Assembly (NCBI GenBank): GCA_963931255.1
Contig: OZ006972.1
Span: forward strand, 1,674,001 to 1,738,000
From: CALUVN01 sp944323595
GTDB taxonomy: Bacteria > Cyanobacteriota > Vampirovibrionia > Gastranaerophilales > Gastranaerophilaceae
DNA: 64,000 bases
Direction: 5' to 3'
The notes below the pieces were generated by a model, which saw nothing but the letters and a program-made list of their open reading frames with translations, made no database searches and was not told where the DNA came from. This document shows positions 43,601 through 51,141 of this stretch, piece after piece. Each line of letters starts with the position of its first letter. The first letter of the stretch is position 1. A program made the position numbers and the translations under genes.

Positions 43601-46600
43601 GAGAAAAAAGCACAGGTGTTAGATGCTTTACAAAATAAATCAAAACTCAAAAACTCCGAACTGACTTCATCGTATAACATTAAAGGCGAAAAGATTGAAG
43701 CAAGAGTAAATGAAAATTACGTAATAAAAGACTATCCGTTAAATACTCCGAAAGAAACAGTATTAAAAGGTGTTCCTGCCGGTGAAGTCGCGCAAATCGG
43801 CGGTAAATTATATGCAAATGACGGCGAGGGAAATCTTGTCGAAATTAAAATGAAAAAAGAAACTTTTGAGAGATTGTTCCCTCAAAAAGATAAATTTGAA
43901 ATGCATCAGGGAATGGTAGGTGACTGTTATTTTGTATCAGCAGTTGATGCACTGATGAATACTCCAAAAGGAAGAGTATCTATTTATCGTTTGTTTGAAG
44001 AAAAAGACGGCGATATGTATGTAAAATTTCCGGAATCCGGTTTAACAATTAAATTCAATGACAGCAAACCTGTCTGGTTGTCTCCTGTCGGAATACATAA
44101 AGACAGAGGCAGTGTTTCTACTTTTATCGGCAAGCGTCAGGTAGACGGGTGTGACGGCGTGAAAATTCTAGAACAAGCCTATGCTCTCCAACGAAATAAC
44201 TATAGAGATCAGGGTGTTAAAAATGCAAACGATATCTTTTTCATGACACGCGAGATGCAGAAATTGGAAAGCGGCGGTTCAGAAGCCTGCGTAAAAGATA
44301 TTACAAAGCGTGAAAATTCCGAAATCACAACTTTCTATTGCAGTAATGCCGATTATCATAAGAAAAAAGGCGAATCCTTTGATGATTTTATTAAGGCGCT
44401 TGAAAAAAATGATAAAAATACAGTTTTATTTACAGGGTTTACTGTTGATGATGCTAAAAGAGGGCTCGTATACGGACACGCATACCGTATATCTTCTTAT
44501 GATGCCGCAACCCAAACCGTCGGTATTGTTAACCCGTGGAATACAGGTAAAGAAATAAAAATTCCAATATATGAATTATCTAATATCATGTCTTCCGCAA
44601 CAGCTGTAAAAATCAATACATCTTTTGAAAACGATTACGGTTTAACAACACATCAAACTCCTGTTCGTAGTTTTCAAGCTGAAGACCGCGGTGTTGCTGC
44701 AACATTAAAAAGTGAAAATTCAAATTCTGCTATAGCTTCACTTCGCGATAAAATGTTTGCACTTAAAGATGTAGACGGTAGTAGTATGTTTTCAGATGCT
44801 GAGATGAATTTTATAAGAGAAAACTATACCACTCAGGACATTCAGCGGCTTGATAGAGTTATAGATAAACTTTCAGAGTTATATAGCGATGTGGAATTTC
44901 CTGACGTTGATGTCCGTAATTCATTTACGTCTATCATTACTAATCCGTATTTCAAATCAACAAAGGATTTTCAGTTTGTAGAAGATGTCCTTAATTTTAA
45001 ATCAGACCCAGAGACGTTGTATGACGCAATGTATGAAGATATTTTCCTGAATTTAAGTGAAGATAATATTAATGCAATGAAAACTTTAATGGAAATTTCA
45101 AAAAATAGTGACAATTCTCTTTTGAAAAATATACATAATATAAGGTACATTGTTGACGTTATGTCACAAGAGGGCATGGATCGTTATGATATTGAAACTG
45201 CTTTTACAATGAAAGATGAAAATGGCAATCCTGTATTAGACAGAGGTGCATTTGATGAATACTGTTCTTTTGGCTGGAAATCTTTTAAGCTGCCGCTTTC
45301 AGAACAAAAAATTGATAGTCTTAAAGAAAATATCAGAAAACGTTTTAAATATGTGAGCGAAGATGATTTAAATAATATTATAAAAAATATAAAAGATTCC
45401 TCTGATGCAAGATATTTAAATATGGCACTTAATGTAAGAAATGCCGACGGAGATTGTGTCTTTAACCTTGATACTATTGACGCATTATGCAATTATCTAA
45501 CAAATAATCCGTCAACAAAAATGTTTTTGAACAGGTTATTACCTAAATTAGAAAGAACATCATTAAGGAACATGGATGCACCTTTAAATGAAATCTTTAC
45601 GTACGTAAAAGATAAACCATCTATGTATCTTATAAATGAACTTATTAAACCTTTTAATAAACAATCCGATATAAACTGGCGTGTCATAGGTATGATTTGC
45701 CACAATATTAACACTATGCCGGACGGAAAAAGTCTGGAATCTTTAGCTGTAAAATTGTCAAAACTTTTTGTCGAAAATGAAGACAATTTATATATACTAT
45801 CACAGGTTAATGATACAGGCTCATTAAAACTTTTGGACAAAATGTTGAATAAGGCGTCTAAAAATATAAGCACTTCCAGTGCGGGTATAGTAACACAACT
45901 AACTCCGATAGAGATGAGTAAAATTCTCGGAGCTTATCACAACAGTGAAGTCCCTCCTGAAGAACTGTCAAATTTAATTGGCACAGCTATAGATAAAAGT
46001 GTTGCGCCGGATTTGATTACCAGACTGCCTGCATATAAAGCACATAATGTCAGCGATGATGTTATGAATTTTATAATTGATACCGGTTCAATTAAAGATG
46101 AAAAAGGAGAATATAAATTTAGTCAATACGGCATAGATGCAATACTTGATGCTTCAAATGGCAATCCAAGTATATTGAATTATGCCCAAAATCTTATTAA
46201 AAATTATCCTGACATAACTACAAAACAGATTATTGATAATATAAACGGCAAGTCTATTTCCTTAAATGACAAATACGAATATCCGTTTGGAGAACACGGT
46301 GAATTTAGAGAACAATACGAAAAAATAATGAATAGTGAAATATGGCAATTACTTCCTGCAAATTATCAAGGTCCGCTTTTTAATTATTTAAAAGATTTGG
46401 TAAATAAAGATCCAAACAGATTTGTAAGACTTGTTGAATCAGGCTATTTTGAGCTGGCAATGCAACGAAAAGTTGATATTAATGATCTGGTTAAAAATAT
46501 CAATACAAATAAATTCTTCTCTAAACATTACCTGGAAGATGTGAAACGTATTTCAAACGGTGAGTCACCTGTGAAAGAATTTCCATCAGGTACTGATATT

Positions 46601-47536
46601 CAAGCTCTTTCAAAATCTGTGCCGGAGGGCGAAGTTGGCTCTGTCGACGGAAAACTCTATGTTAATGACAACGGACAGATGATAGAACTGAAACTTGATA
46701 AAGAAACTTTTGAAAGGTTGTTCCCGCTTGAGGGCAGATTTAATACTCAACAAAAGGGACTTGGCGACTGCTGGCTTATCTCCGCAATTGACAATCTTAT
46801 GGATTTGCCGGCAGGACGTGCAAAAATTTATCAGATGTTTTCACAAAACGGTAATGATATTCAGGTGACACTTCCTAATAAGACTACTATTTATGATACT
46901 GTAGAGCAGCTTGACGGTACATTTGCACTTGAGGTAGCCGAAGTTATAGACGAACCTTATATAATAAACTTACCGGGTGGCAAAATCCCGAACAATGGCG
47001 CTAAACAAGTTCAGGCATGTGACGGTGTAAAAATGCTGGAATTTGCCTACTCAGTAAAACGCAGCGGAAATAAGCCAAGCATGACGCCGTATGAGTTTGA
47101 AGAACTTGCAGATGTTTCAACTCAAATGCAATCACTTGAGGGCGGTCATTCCCGCGAATTTATTTCGTTCATTCTCGGGTATACAAAAGATCAAAATAAT
47201 AATTATTTTAATGCCGACGGTGATATTGTAGGCGGCGTAATGTCTAAATCAAGAAATATTAACGCGGTAATGCAAATGATTAAAGCTACGGCCAATGATG
47301 ATAGAACTTTATTACATGCAGCAACATTACATACAGCAAATAATGGAGGCAGATTTGAAAAAGATTTAAGTCCGGCTTTTGATTTATACAGTAACCATGC
47401 ATATACAATTAAAGGATATGATGATGAACGCGGTATGATTTATTTTACAAATCCGTGGAATTCCAATACTGTTGTTGAAATGGATGTCTACACATTCCTG
47501 AAATATATTGATAATGTTAACTATATGAGGTTATAA
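40682..47536 (+). CDS. Giant protein with two calpain-like protease domains (2284 residues)
   Basis: Residues 1-~700 match the shared N-terminal module of the giant at 11477-19861, including ESKITAYIQSNPQ, EKVVSIMLEKG, the hydrophobic MTVVGGILCFTPAAPLGAG (~517-556) and SYAGDLAMMGVL. A linker with RFAEEMAARR follows (~730). The first calpain domain has QGMVGDCYFVSAVDAL (Cys1082), GHAYRISSYD (His1266) and VNPWNTG (Asn1284). A helical region of ~700 residues separates it from a second, complete domain: GLGDCWLISAIDNL (Cys2030), NHAYTIKGYD (His2239) and TNPWNSN (Asn2257). Both domains are preceded by a similar KETFERLFP segment. There is no signal peptide. Codon style changes near residue 700. 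Confidence 0.88.
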   Translation: MVTKGVESKITAYIQSNPQYKEYSREKVVSIMLEKGALTRSEVQSWYRQMEERVKEEHAVSAEVPSQPAKTKTNNQANTSINLFGDSKPISSNSDMGLRVESAAGITPLPESQNIQAKQQTKAAEPVKFELTEAQAQNEVINTIMEDVSKSYVLYQKQDNGVVSKGYDALKNYFDSELSSSNVEEALALQATGADNLMLARDGELTKREYYLQNKEHLKKMLTRRLYDKDENTGLDFLDRNRGNKSKEEFAKFLEDYIQRMIDNIPSMDSLKSVMHGLVTSSAEETEANLQKLLANAKKEKPVQVLPDSRAISIKSKGIPIEFDSEEPISFEEVFRYERGTQYSKEKVENVIKKQQELTFASSAVNKHAQFKTSAESLIKSEESAATKTDKIAVMYEKYYGGDIGLAKEKLDEVISQGKFMIVTKEVNGKLTLDMSAYGTEAQQQNILNLLLRFGIQQQDKQLEKVLGGKPEDKMLAINQDYEAAYTNAYGNEFTEELVQAMENDNKSFIRKYTGSASMAGMAMTVVGGILCFTPAAPLGAGLITAGNTLAIGGMAAESALGYTEALTREEVNEEELEDLSKQLIMNAGGFVVGYKASKLGMKAFNKLVDKKLTETFKTQITEGNRAAALKEVFSDPQKLGNFMEAAGAKIGTDFLVSYAGDLAMMGVLDTQDDWESLLKANLMGIIVGTSSDVSDIGKLAYRHDPKAPNSDIPKIDLSDIPITRADDAQMTRFAEEMAARRNTSQSAGSGESPVAKKTDTQLPKFSKGFQKEYDAMDADSKQFVKDVLAITGQLDKDGYDKLAFYAYNHEYHKFYLDIIKQRGNMKGNLYYPDKVLESKFKDQMIALAGAGMDLSSTLHLNVFPDMKPEEFNGLVQFVKDSPELLENCGGYIIDYWVTCYKNNIPTDVLKHVLENNSVSKTKHRFGEVTIQEMLSCIKDEKDTEILKYLVAAKGTKGYEYNSSQILEIMQSAEKKAQVLDALQNKSKLKNSELTSSYNIKGEKIEARVNENYVIKDYPLNTPKETVLKGVPAGEVAQIGGKLYANDGEGNLVEIKMKKETFERLFPQKDKFEMHQGMVGDCYFVSAVDALMNTPKGRVSIYRLFEEKDGDMYVKFPESGLTIKFNDSKPVWLSPVGIHKDRGSVSTFIGKRQVDGCDGVKILEQAYALQRNNYRDQGVKNANDIFFMTREMQKLESGGSEACVKDITKRENSEITTFYCSNADYHKKKGESFDDFIKALEKNDKNTVLFTGFTVDDAKRGLVYGHAYRISSYDAATQTVGIVNPWNTGKEIKIPIYELSNIMSSATAVKINTSFENDYGLTTHQTPVRSFQAEDRGVAATLKSENSNSAIASLRDKMFALKDVDGSSMFSDAEMNFIRENYTTQDIQRLDRVIDKLSELYSDVEFPDVDVRNSFTSIITNPYFKSTKDFQFVEDVLNFKSDPETLYDAMYEDIFLNLSEDNINAMKTLMEISKNSDNSLLKNIHNIRYIVDVMSQEGMDRYDIETAFTMKDENGNPVLDRGAFDEYCSFGWKSFKLPLSEQKIDSLKENIRKRFKYVSEDDLNNIIKNIKDSSDARYLNMALNVRNADGDCVFNLDTIDALCNYLTNNPSTKMFLNRLLPKLERTSLRNMDAPLNEIFTYVKDKPSMYLINELIKPFNKQSDINWRVIGMICHNINTMPDGKSLESLAVKLSKLFVENEDNLYILSQVNDTGSLKLLDKMLNKASKNISTSSAGIVTQLTPIEMSKILGAYHNSEVPPEELSNLIGTAIDKSVAPDLITRLPAYKAHNVSDDVMNFIIDTGSIKDEKGEYKFSQYGIDAILDASNGNPSILNYAQNLIKNYPDITTKQIIDNINGKSISLNDKYEYPFGEHGEFREQYEKIMNSEIWQLLPANYQGPLFNYLKDLVNKDPNRFVRLVESGYFELAMQRKVDINDLVKNINTNKFFSKHYLEDVKRISNGESPVKEFPSGTDIQALSKSVPEGEVGSVDGKLYVNDNGQMIELKLDKETFERLFPLEGRFNTQQKGLGDCWLISAIDNLMDLPAGRAKIYQMFSQNGNDIQVTLPNKTTIYDTVEQLDGTFALEVAEVIDEPYIINLPGGKIPNNGAKQVQACDGVKMLEFAYSVKRSGNKPSMTPYEFEELADVSTQMQSLEGGHSREFISFILGYTKDQNNNYFNADGDIVGGVMSKSRNINAVMQMIKATANDDRTLLHAATLHTANNGGRFEKDLSPAFDLYSNHAYTIKGYDDERGMIYFTNPWNSNTVVEMDVYTFLKYIDNVNYMRL

Positions 47537-47544
47537 TAATATCT

Positions 47545-47865
47545 ATGGATAATAAAGAAGAAATGAAAAAGTTGAATATGGCAATCCGTCAGGCCGAATC
47601 TGCAGGTTTGCCAATAATAGGTCTGTGTAAACGCCAGATAGAAATTCTTGAATCAGCACATAATGAGTTTATGGAACAGGCGCAGCAGAAAGGGTATAAT
47701 ATTGACACTAATTTAGATATTCTGGAAGTCGAGATTAAACAATTTTCGGCAATGAAACAAATTGCGCAAAAAGCAGGACTGCCAGTCGAAAAGTATGACA
47801 AATGCATACGTGATGCCCGTGTTCGGGTTTTAGGTGAAGAAACCGTTAAAGCCTATTTTGATTAA
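47545..47865 (+). CDS. Small helical protein downstream of the tandem calpain gene
   Basis: 106 residues, no family recognised. It is helical and soluble (NMAIRQAESAGLPIIGL, then FSAMKQIAQKAGLPVEKYD), with the AGLP(I/V) phrase occurring twice, suggesting an internal repeat of helix pairs. It starts eight bases after the giant gene's stop, so it is almost certainly in the same transcript. Position suggests a chaperone, regulator or inhibitor of the protease, which is inference from context only. Confidence 0.6.
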   Translation: MDNKEEMKKLNMAIRQAESAGLPIIGLCKRQIEILESAHNEFMEQAQQKGYNIDTNLDILEVEIKQFSAMKQIAQKAGLPVEKYDKCIRDARVRVLGEETVKAYFD

Positions 47866-47999
47866 AAATAAGCATAACAATATTACGCGTTTGATAATAA
47901 ACGTATGCTTAACACTTTTTCTAACTTGTAAAACACTAACCGGCGAAATTTTTACGGGAACAACTCGTCTCTTTACTTCGTCTTCAAACTTATTAGGAT

Positions 48000-48095
48000 T
48001 TATCCTTCTGTAGTTAATTCTTCCCAGATGCTAGGAACTACGATTAACGCAGTGTAAACGATAAAACCGAATAAGATTAAGTTAATAGCTTCCAT
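48000..48095 (-). CDS. 31-residue single-span membrane peptide
   Basis: On the minus strand, ATG at 48095 to TAA at 48000-48002 encodes a peptide whose residues ~4-22 form one hydrophobic helix (INLILFGFIVYTALIVV), followed by PSIWEELTTEG. AGGAGG lies seven bases before the ATG, the strongest ribosome-binding site in this region. Cyanobacterial photosystem subunits have similar size and topology, but no specific match is seen and none would be expected here. Function unknown. The remaining gap bases at 47866-47999 hold nothing clear. Confidence 0.55.
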   Translation of the reverse strand: MEAINLILFGFIVYTALIVVPSIWEELTTEG

Positions 48096-48218
48096 ATAAA
48101 CCTCCTATGGCTTACATGTATATTAATCCCGTTTTAGGCATATTTATAACATCGTTTAAAAAGAATGTTAAGTTTTGTAAAGGTGAAATTTGTTATATAA
48201 TAGAAGAAAGAGGAAGAA

Positions 48219-48536
48219 GTGAAGAAGAAATTAAAAGTATTATTTGATAATTTATGTTGTTCAGTGTGTCGCAGCGGTTTTGATGAAGATTCAATAACCA
48301 TTAAACGACAGGAAGACGGTTTGCTGGTAGTAAATTTATCGTGTGCAAAATGCGGCAAGAATTTTGGAGTAGCATTTGTCGGGTTATCTGATATAGAGGT
48401 AAAAGACGAGAGCAGACTTCCATTAGAGGTACAGGAGGGACCTGAACCAATAACTTATGATGATGTAATAGATGCACACCGGTTTATACGGGATTTAGAT
48501 GAACACTGGCGCGAGCATTTGCCAAAGATAAATTAA
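48219..48536 (+). CDS. Zinc-ribbon-like small protein, 105 residues
   Basis: GTG start at 48219 with AGAGGAAG upstream. Paired cysteines, CCSVC near residue 13 and CAKCG near residue 42, about 28 residues apart, fit a zinc ribbon. The C-terminal half is acidic (EVQEGPEPITYDDVIDAH), then HRFIRDLDEHWREHLPK. It is probably a cytoplasmic nucleic-acid- or protein-binding factor. No named family. Confidence 0.6.
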   Translation: MKKKLKVLFDNLCCSVCRSGFDEDSITIKRQEDGLLVVNLSCAKCGKNFGVAFVGLSDIEVKDESRLPLEVQEGPEPITYDDVIDAHRFIRDLDEHWREHLPKIN

Positions 48537-48628
48537 TTCTGACTATAGTATTATATTGACGCAGAGCAGCTATACTATTTAGGAGAAAATCAGGCTTATC
48601 GTTTTTGTTACATTACCTATAAAAAAAA

Positions 48629-48694
48629 GCTATGTACTTTGAGGTGCATAGCTGTTGATTAGGGATATGTGTATCTTAGTCTCTAAGGAGTATG
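48629..48694 (-). ncRNA. Candidate small RNA of ~65 nt
   Basis: On the minus strand, TTTCAT (48722-48727), a 16-bp spacer and TAATAT (48700-48705) could start a transcript near 48693. It would fold as ACTC plus a small hairpin (CTTAG-AGA-CTAAG), a single-stranded UCCC-bearing stretch, and a terminator stem (AGCTATG/CATAGCT) with eight T. No minus-strand gene precedes the terminator. Size and the two-hairpin layout recall the cyanobacterial Yfr1 class, but the Yfr1 core motif is not present exactly, so I do not name it. The rest of 48537-48849 holds no gene. Confidence 0.45.
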
Positions 48695-48849
48695 GTTTTA
48701 TATTAGCAAACCAGTTTTAAAATGAAATCATACGTTTTAACGATGTTTTAATTTTGTTAAATATTGTAAAAAATATACTACCAAAGTAACAATTTTTTTT
48801 GTTTTGGGTTTATAATGCATACAAACACGCATGACTTGAAAGGCTAAAG

Positions 48850-49209
48850 ATGAAAATAACAGCTGTAAACAGTTATACAAATCACACAAATGCTTTAAAG
48901 CAGACAGATAACAAAAAAAATGAGAAAAAATATGTTTCATTTGGTTTTGGCGAAGATTACGGCGGCGATCCTTTCCCTATGCCAAAATGTGACGGTGATG
49001 GCGACGGAGCCAGCTTTGGACGCGTAATTAAAGATGCTTTACTTGTATTCTTTGCGCCTATTACTCTGCCAATAATTACTTACAGAATTCATCTCAAAGA
49101 TAAAAAAGAAGATGAAATGTACCGCAGAATGCTTGATTTCAAGGTAGATGACGATGGTAATGCCATTAAGCCTGAAGATAGAGATGAAGATAAAAGAAAT
49201 GTAGGTTAA
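48850..49209 (+). CDS. Small hypothetical protein with one membrane helix, 119 residues
   Basis: It begins MKITAVNSYTNHTNALKQTD and then YVSFGFGEDYGGDPFP. A short N-terminal region ending in a (V/I)SFG phrase is a style I associate with this lineage. A Pro/Asp/Gly-rich stretch (~35-58) precedes one hydrophobic helix (~62-80, ALLVFFAPITLPIITY), and the tail is highly charged (HLKDKKEDEMYRR, EDRDEDKRN). Function unknown. A strong terminator follows, so it appears monocistronic. Confidence 0.6.
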   Translation: MKITAVNSYTNHTNALKQTDNKKNEKKYVSFGFGEDYGGDPFPMPKCDGDGDGASFGRVIKDALLVFFAPITLPIITYRIHLKDKKEDEMYRRMLDFKVDDDGNAIKPEDRDEDKRNVG

Positions 49210-49234
49210 TCAACAAATTTAAAATTTTATAGAT

Positions 49235-49269
49235 AAAAAAGCAGAAGTTTACAGACTTCTGCTTTTTTA
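49235..49269 (+). terminator. Intrinsic terminator before ffh
   Basis: GCAGAAGT (49241-49248) and ACTTCTGC (49255-49262) around a six-base loop, followed by six T. A-rich upstream bases make it usable from either strand. Confidence 0.85.
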
Positions 49270-49312
49270 TGCTAAAATTCTATATATAGCAATTAACAAA
49301 GGGATATAAAAG

Positions 49313-50737
49313 ATGTTTGACAGTTTAAGCGATAAACTTCAAAGTATAATAAGTAAAACAAGAAATACGGAATTGACGCAGGAGAATATGCAGGATGCAC
49401 TTCGTGAAATTCGTCGTGCGCTTTTAGAGGCTGATGTAAATCTTCGTGTCGTTAAAGCTTTTATTTCATCTATTAAAGATAAGGCAGAGGGCGAAAATGT
49501 ACTGCAAGGCGTTAATCCGTCACAACAACTTGTTAAAATCGTTCATGACGAGCTTGTGGAACTTCTCGGTAAAGAACTTATTCCTCTTAATTTTGACGGG
49601 CATCCTAATATTATAATGATGCTCGGGCTTCAAGGCTCAGGTAAAACGACTTCAAGTGCTAAGCTTGCTGTTAAATTGAAAAACGAAAAAAGAAATCCGC
49701 TTCTTGTTGCCTGTGACGTATATAGACCTGCTGCTATTACGCAATTGCAAACATTAGGTAATGAAATTGGGGTTGAGGTCTTTACAGTTCCTGATAGTAA
49801 AGATGTCCAACATATTGTGCAAAGCGCAATAAATTATGCAAATGAAAAAGGCTTTAATACTATAATTCTTGATACCGCAGGACGTTTGCAAATTGATACT
49901 GAAATGATGGCAGAATTATTGATTATTGACAGAGTTTTTAATCCGCAGGAAAAATTGCTTGTTGTCGATGCCATGACAGGTCAGGAAGCTGTTAATGTTG
50001 CTGAAAATTTCGACGCTCAAATTGGATTAACCGGACTTGTCCTTACCAAGCTTGATGGAGATTCAAGAGGTGGTGCTGCATTAAGCATTGCTTATTGCAC
50101 TGGCAAGCCTATCAAACTTACAGGTACTGGCGAAAAGTTGAATGCACTTGAAAATTTTTACCCAGAACGCATGGCTACAAGAATTCTTGGTATGGGAGAT
50201 ATTGTTTCGCTAGTGGAACGAGCTCAAGAAGTTTTTGATGAAAAACAGGCGAAAGAACTTGAAGAAAAAATGGCAAAAGCAGAGTTTTCTTTCAATGACT
50301 TCCTGAAAATGCAAAAACAAATGCAAATGTTCGGCTCTATGGGTAATCTTCTTGGTATGATACCGGGTCTTAATATCGGTAAAGACGATCGCGATAAAAT
50401 TTCTCATGAAGGCGAAAAGCAATTTAAAAGAATAGAAGTATTTATTCAAAGTATGACCCCTGAAGAACGCGCTAATCCAGCGCTTCTTAATTCCAGCCGT
50501 AAAAAAAGAATAGCAAAAGGCTGTGGTATGGAACTTGCTGAATTAAATGCATTTGTAAAACAATTTGAGCAGATGCGAATGATGATGAAAGGCATGCATG
50601 ATATGAAAGGTATGTTCGGCAATCTTGCCAAAATGGGCGGTAATCCTTTAGCCGGTTTGAGTAAAGGCTTCGGCGGAAACAAGCTTGACCATAAAACAAT
50701 GAAAAAAGCTATGTCGATGGTGAGAAAATTTAAATAA
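49313..50737 (+). CDS. ffh: Signal recognition particle protein Ffh (SRP54)
   Basis: GTPase that targets nascent membrane proteins to FtsY and SecYEG. It has an N-terminal four-helix domain (~1-90), the NG GTPase domain with G1 GLQGSGKTTSSAK (~103), G3 DTAGR and G4 TKLDG, and a C-terminal Met-rich M domain (~300-474: MQKQMQMFGSMG, QMRMMMKGMHDMKGMFG) that binds 4.5S RNA and signal peptides. It has 474 residues, slightly longer than usual. It ends with an 18-bp palindrome just downstream. Confidence 0.96.
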   Translation: MFDSLSDKLQSIISKTRNTELTQENMQDALREIRRALLEADVNLRVVKAFISSIKDKAEGENVLQGVNPSQQLVKIVHDELVELLGKELIPLNFDGHPNIIMMLGLQGSGKTTSSAKLAVKLKNEKRNPLLVACDVYRPAAITQLQTLGNEIGVEVFTVPDSKDVQHIVQSAINYANEKGFNTIILDTAGRLQIDTEMMAELLIIDRVFNPQEKLLVVDAMTGQEAVNVAENFDAQIGLTGLVLTKLDGDSRGGAALSIAYCTGKPIKLTGTGEKLNALENFYPERMATRILGMGDIVSLVERAQEVFDEKQAKELEEKMAKAEFSFNDFLKMQKQMQMFGSMGNLLGMIPGLNIGKDDRDKISHEGEKQFKRIEVFIQSMTPEERANPALLNSSRKKRIAKGCGMELAELNAFVKQFEQMRMMMKGMHDMKGMFGNLAKMGGNPLAGLSKGFGGNKLDHKTMKKAMSMVRKFK

Positions 50738-50762
50738 TAAAAATGCTGACCATATGGTCAGC
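50735..50762 (-). terminator. 18-bp palindrome, terminator of the small minus-strand gene
   Basis: GCTGACCATATGGTCAGC (50745-50762) is a perfect palindrome. A T-run (ATTTTTATTATT) follows only on the minus strand, so it more likely ends the 47-residue gene at 50829-50972 than ffh. Confidence 0.6.
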
Positions 50763-50828
50763 TGTGAAGTAAATGTTACAAATTTTATTTCTTCCGGTTA
50801 ATTCTCCGGACATATCCTAAATCAACAG

Positions 50829-50972
50829 CTATTGTTCAATAGTTGTTTCAGATTCGTCAATCTTTTTCAATACATCGTCGAGTTTATCCCGAATAGCCAG
50901 TATGAACAATGCGATTTCATCTTTGAAACTGTATGTTCCTGGCCAAAAGCTGTAATAGTAATTGTTTTTCAT
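50829..50972 (-). CDS. Small protein, 47 residues
   Basis: Read on the minus strand from ATG 50972 to TAG 50829-50831, starting MKNNYYYSFWPGTYSFKDE, then ALFILAIRDKLDDVLKKIDE. AAAGGAGC lies about eight bases upstream, and a palindromic terminator lies 67 bases downstream. These make a complete small transcription unit. An aromatic N-terminus is followed by one amphipathic helix. No family known. It fills most of the 404-base gap between ffh and the stator-like pair. Confidence 0.6.
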   Translation of the reverse strand: MKNNYYYSFWPGTYSFKDEIALFILAIRDKLDDVLKKIDESETTIEQ

Positions 50973-51141
50973 GTTTTTAAAGCTCCTTTTAAAACTAACC
51001 TTACATTTTTCTATACGGTGTTTATCATTAAAAACTTTAGAAAATCCGGAATACTTTTTACAATTCGTTACAAAAAGGCGTTCTTTGCCTTAATAATATA
51101 CTTATGCTATAATTTTGATAAAAAGGTGGAGATAGCTAGTT

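Noticed and set aside
48000..48095. Photosystem small subunit (PsbT/PsaM-like)
   Set aside because: Only size and one-helix topology agree; no characteristic residues match and no photosynthesis genes are expected in this lineage.
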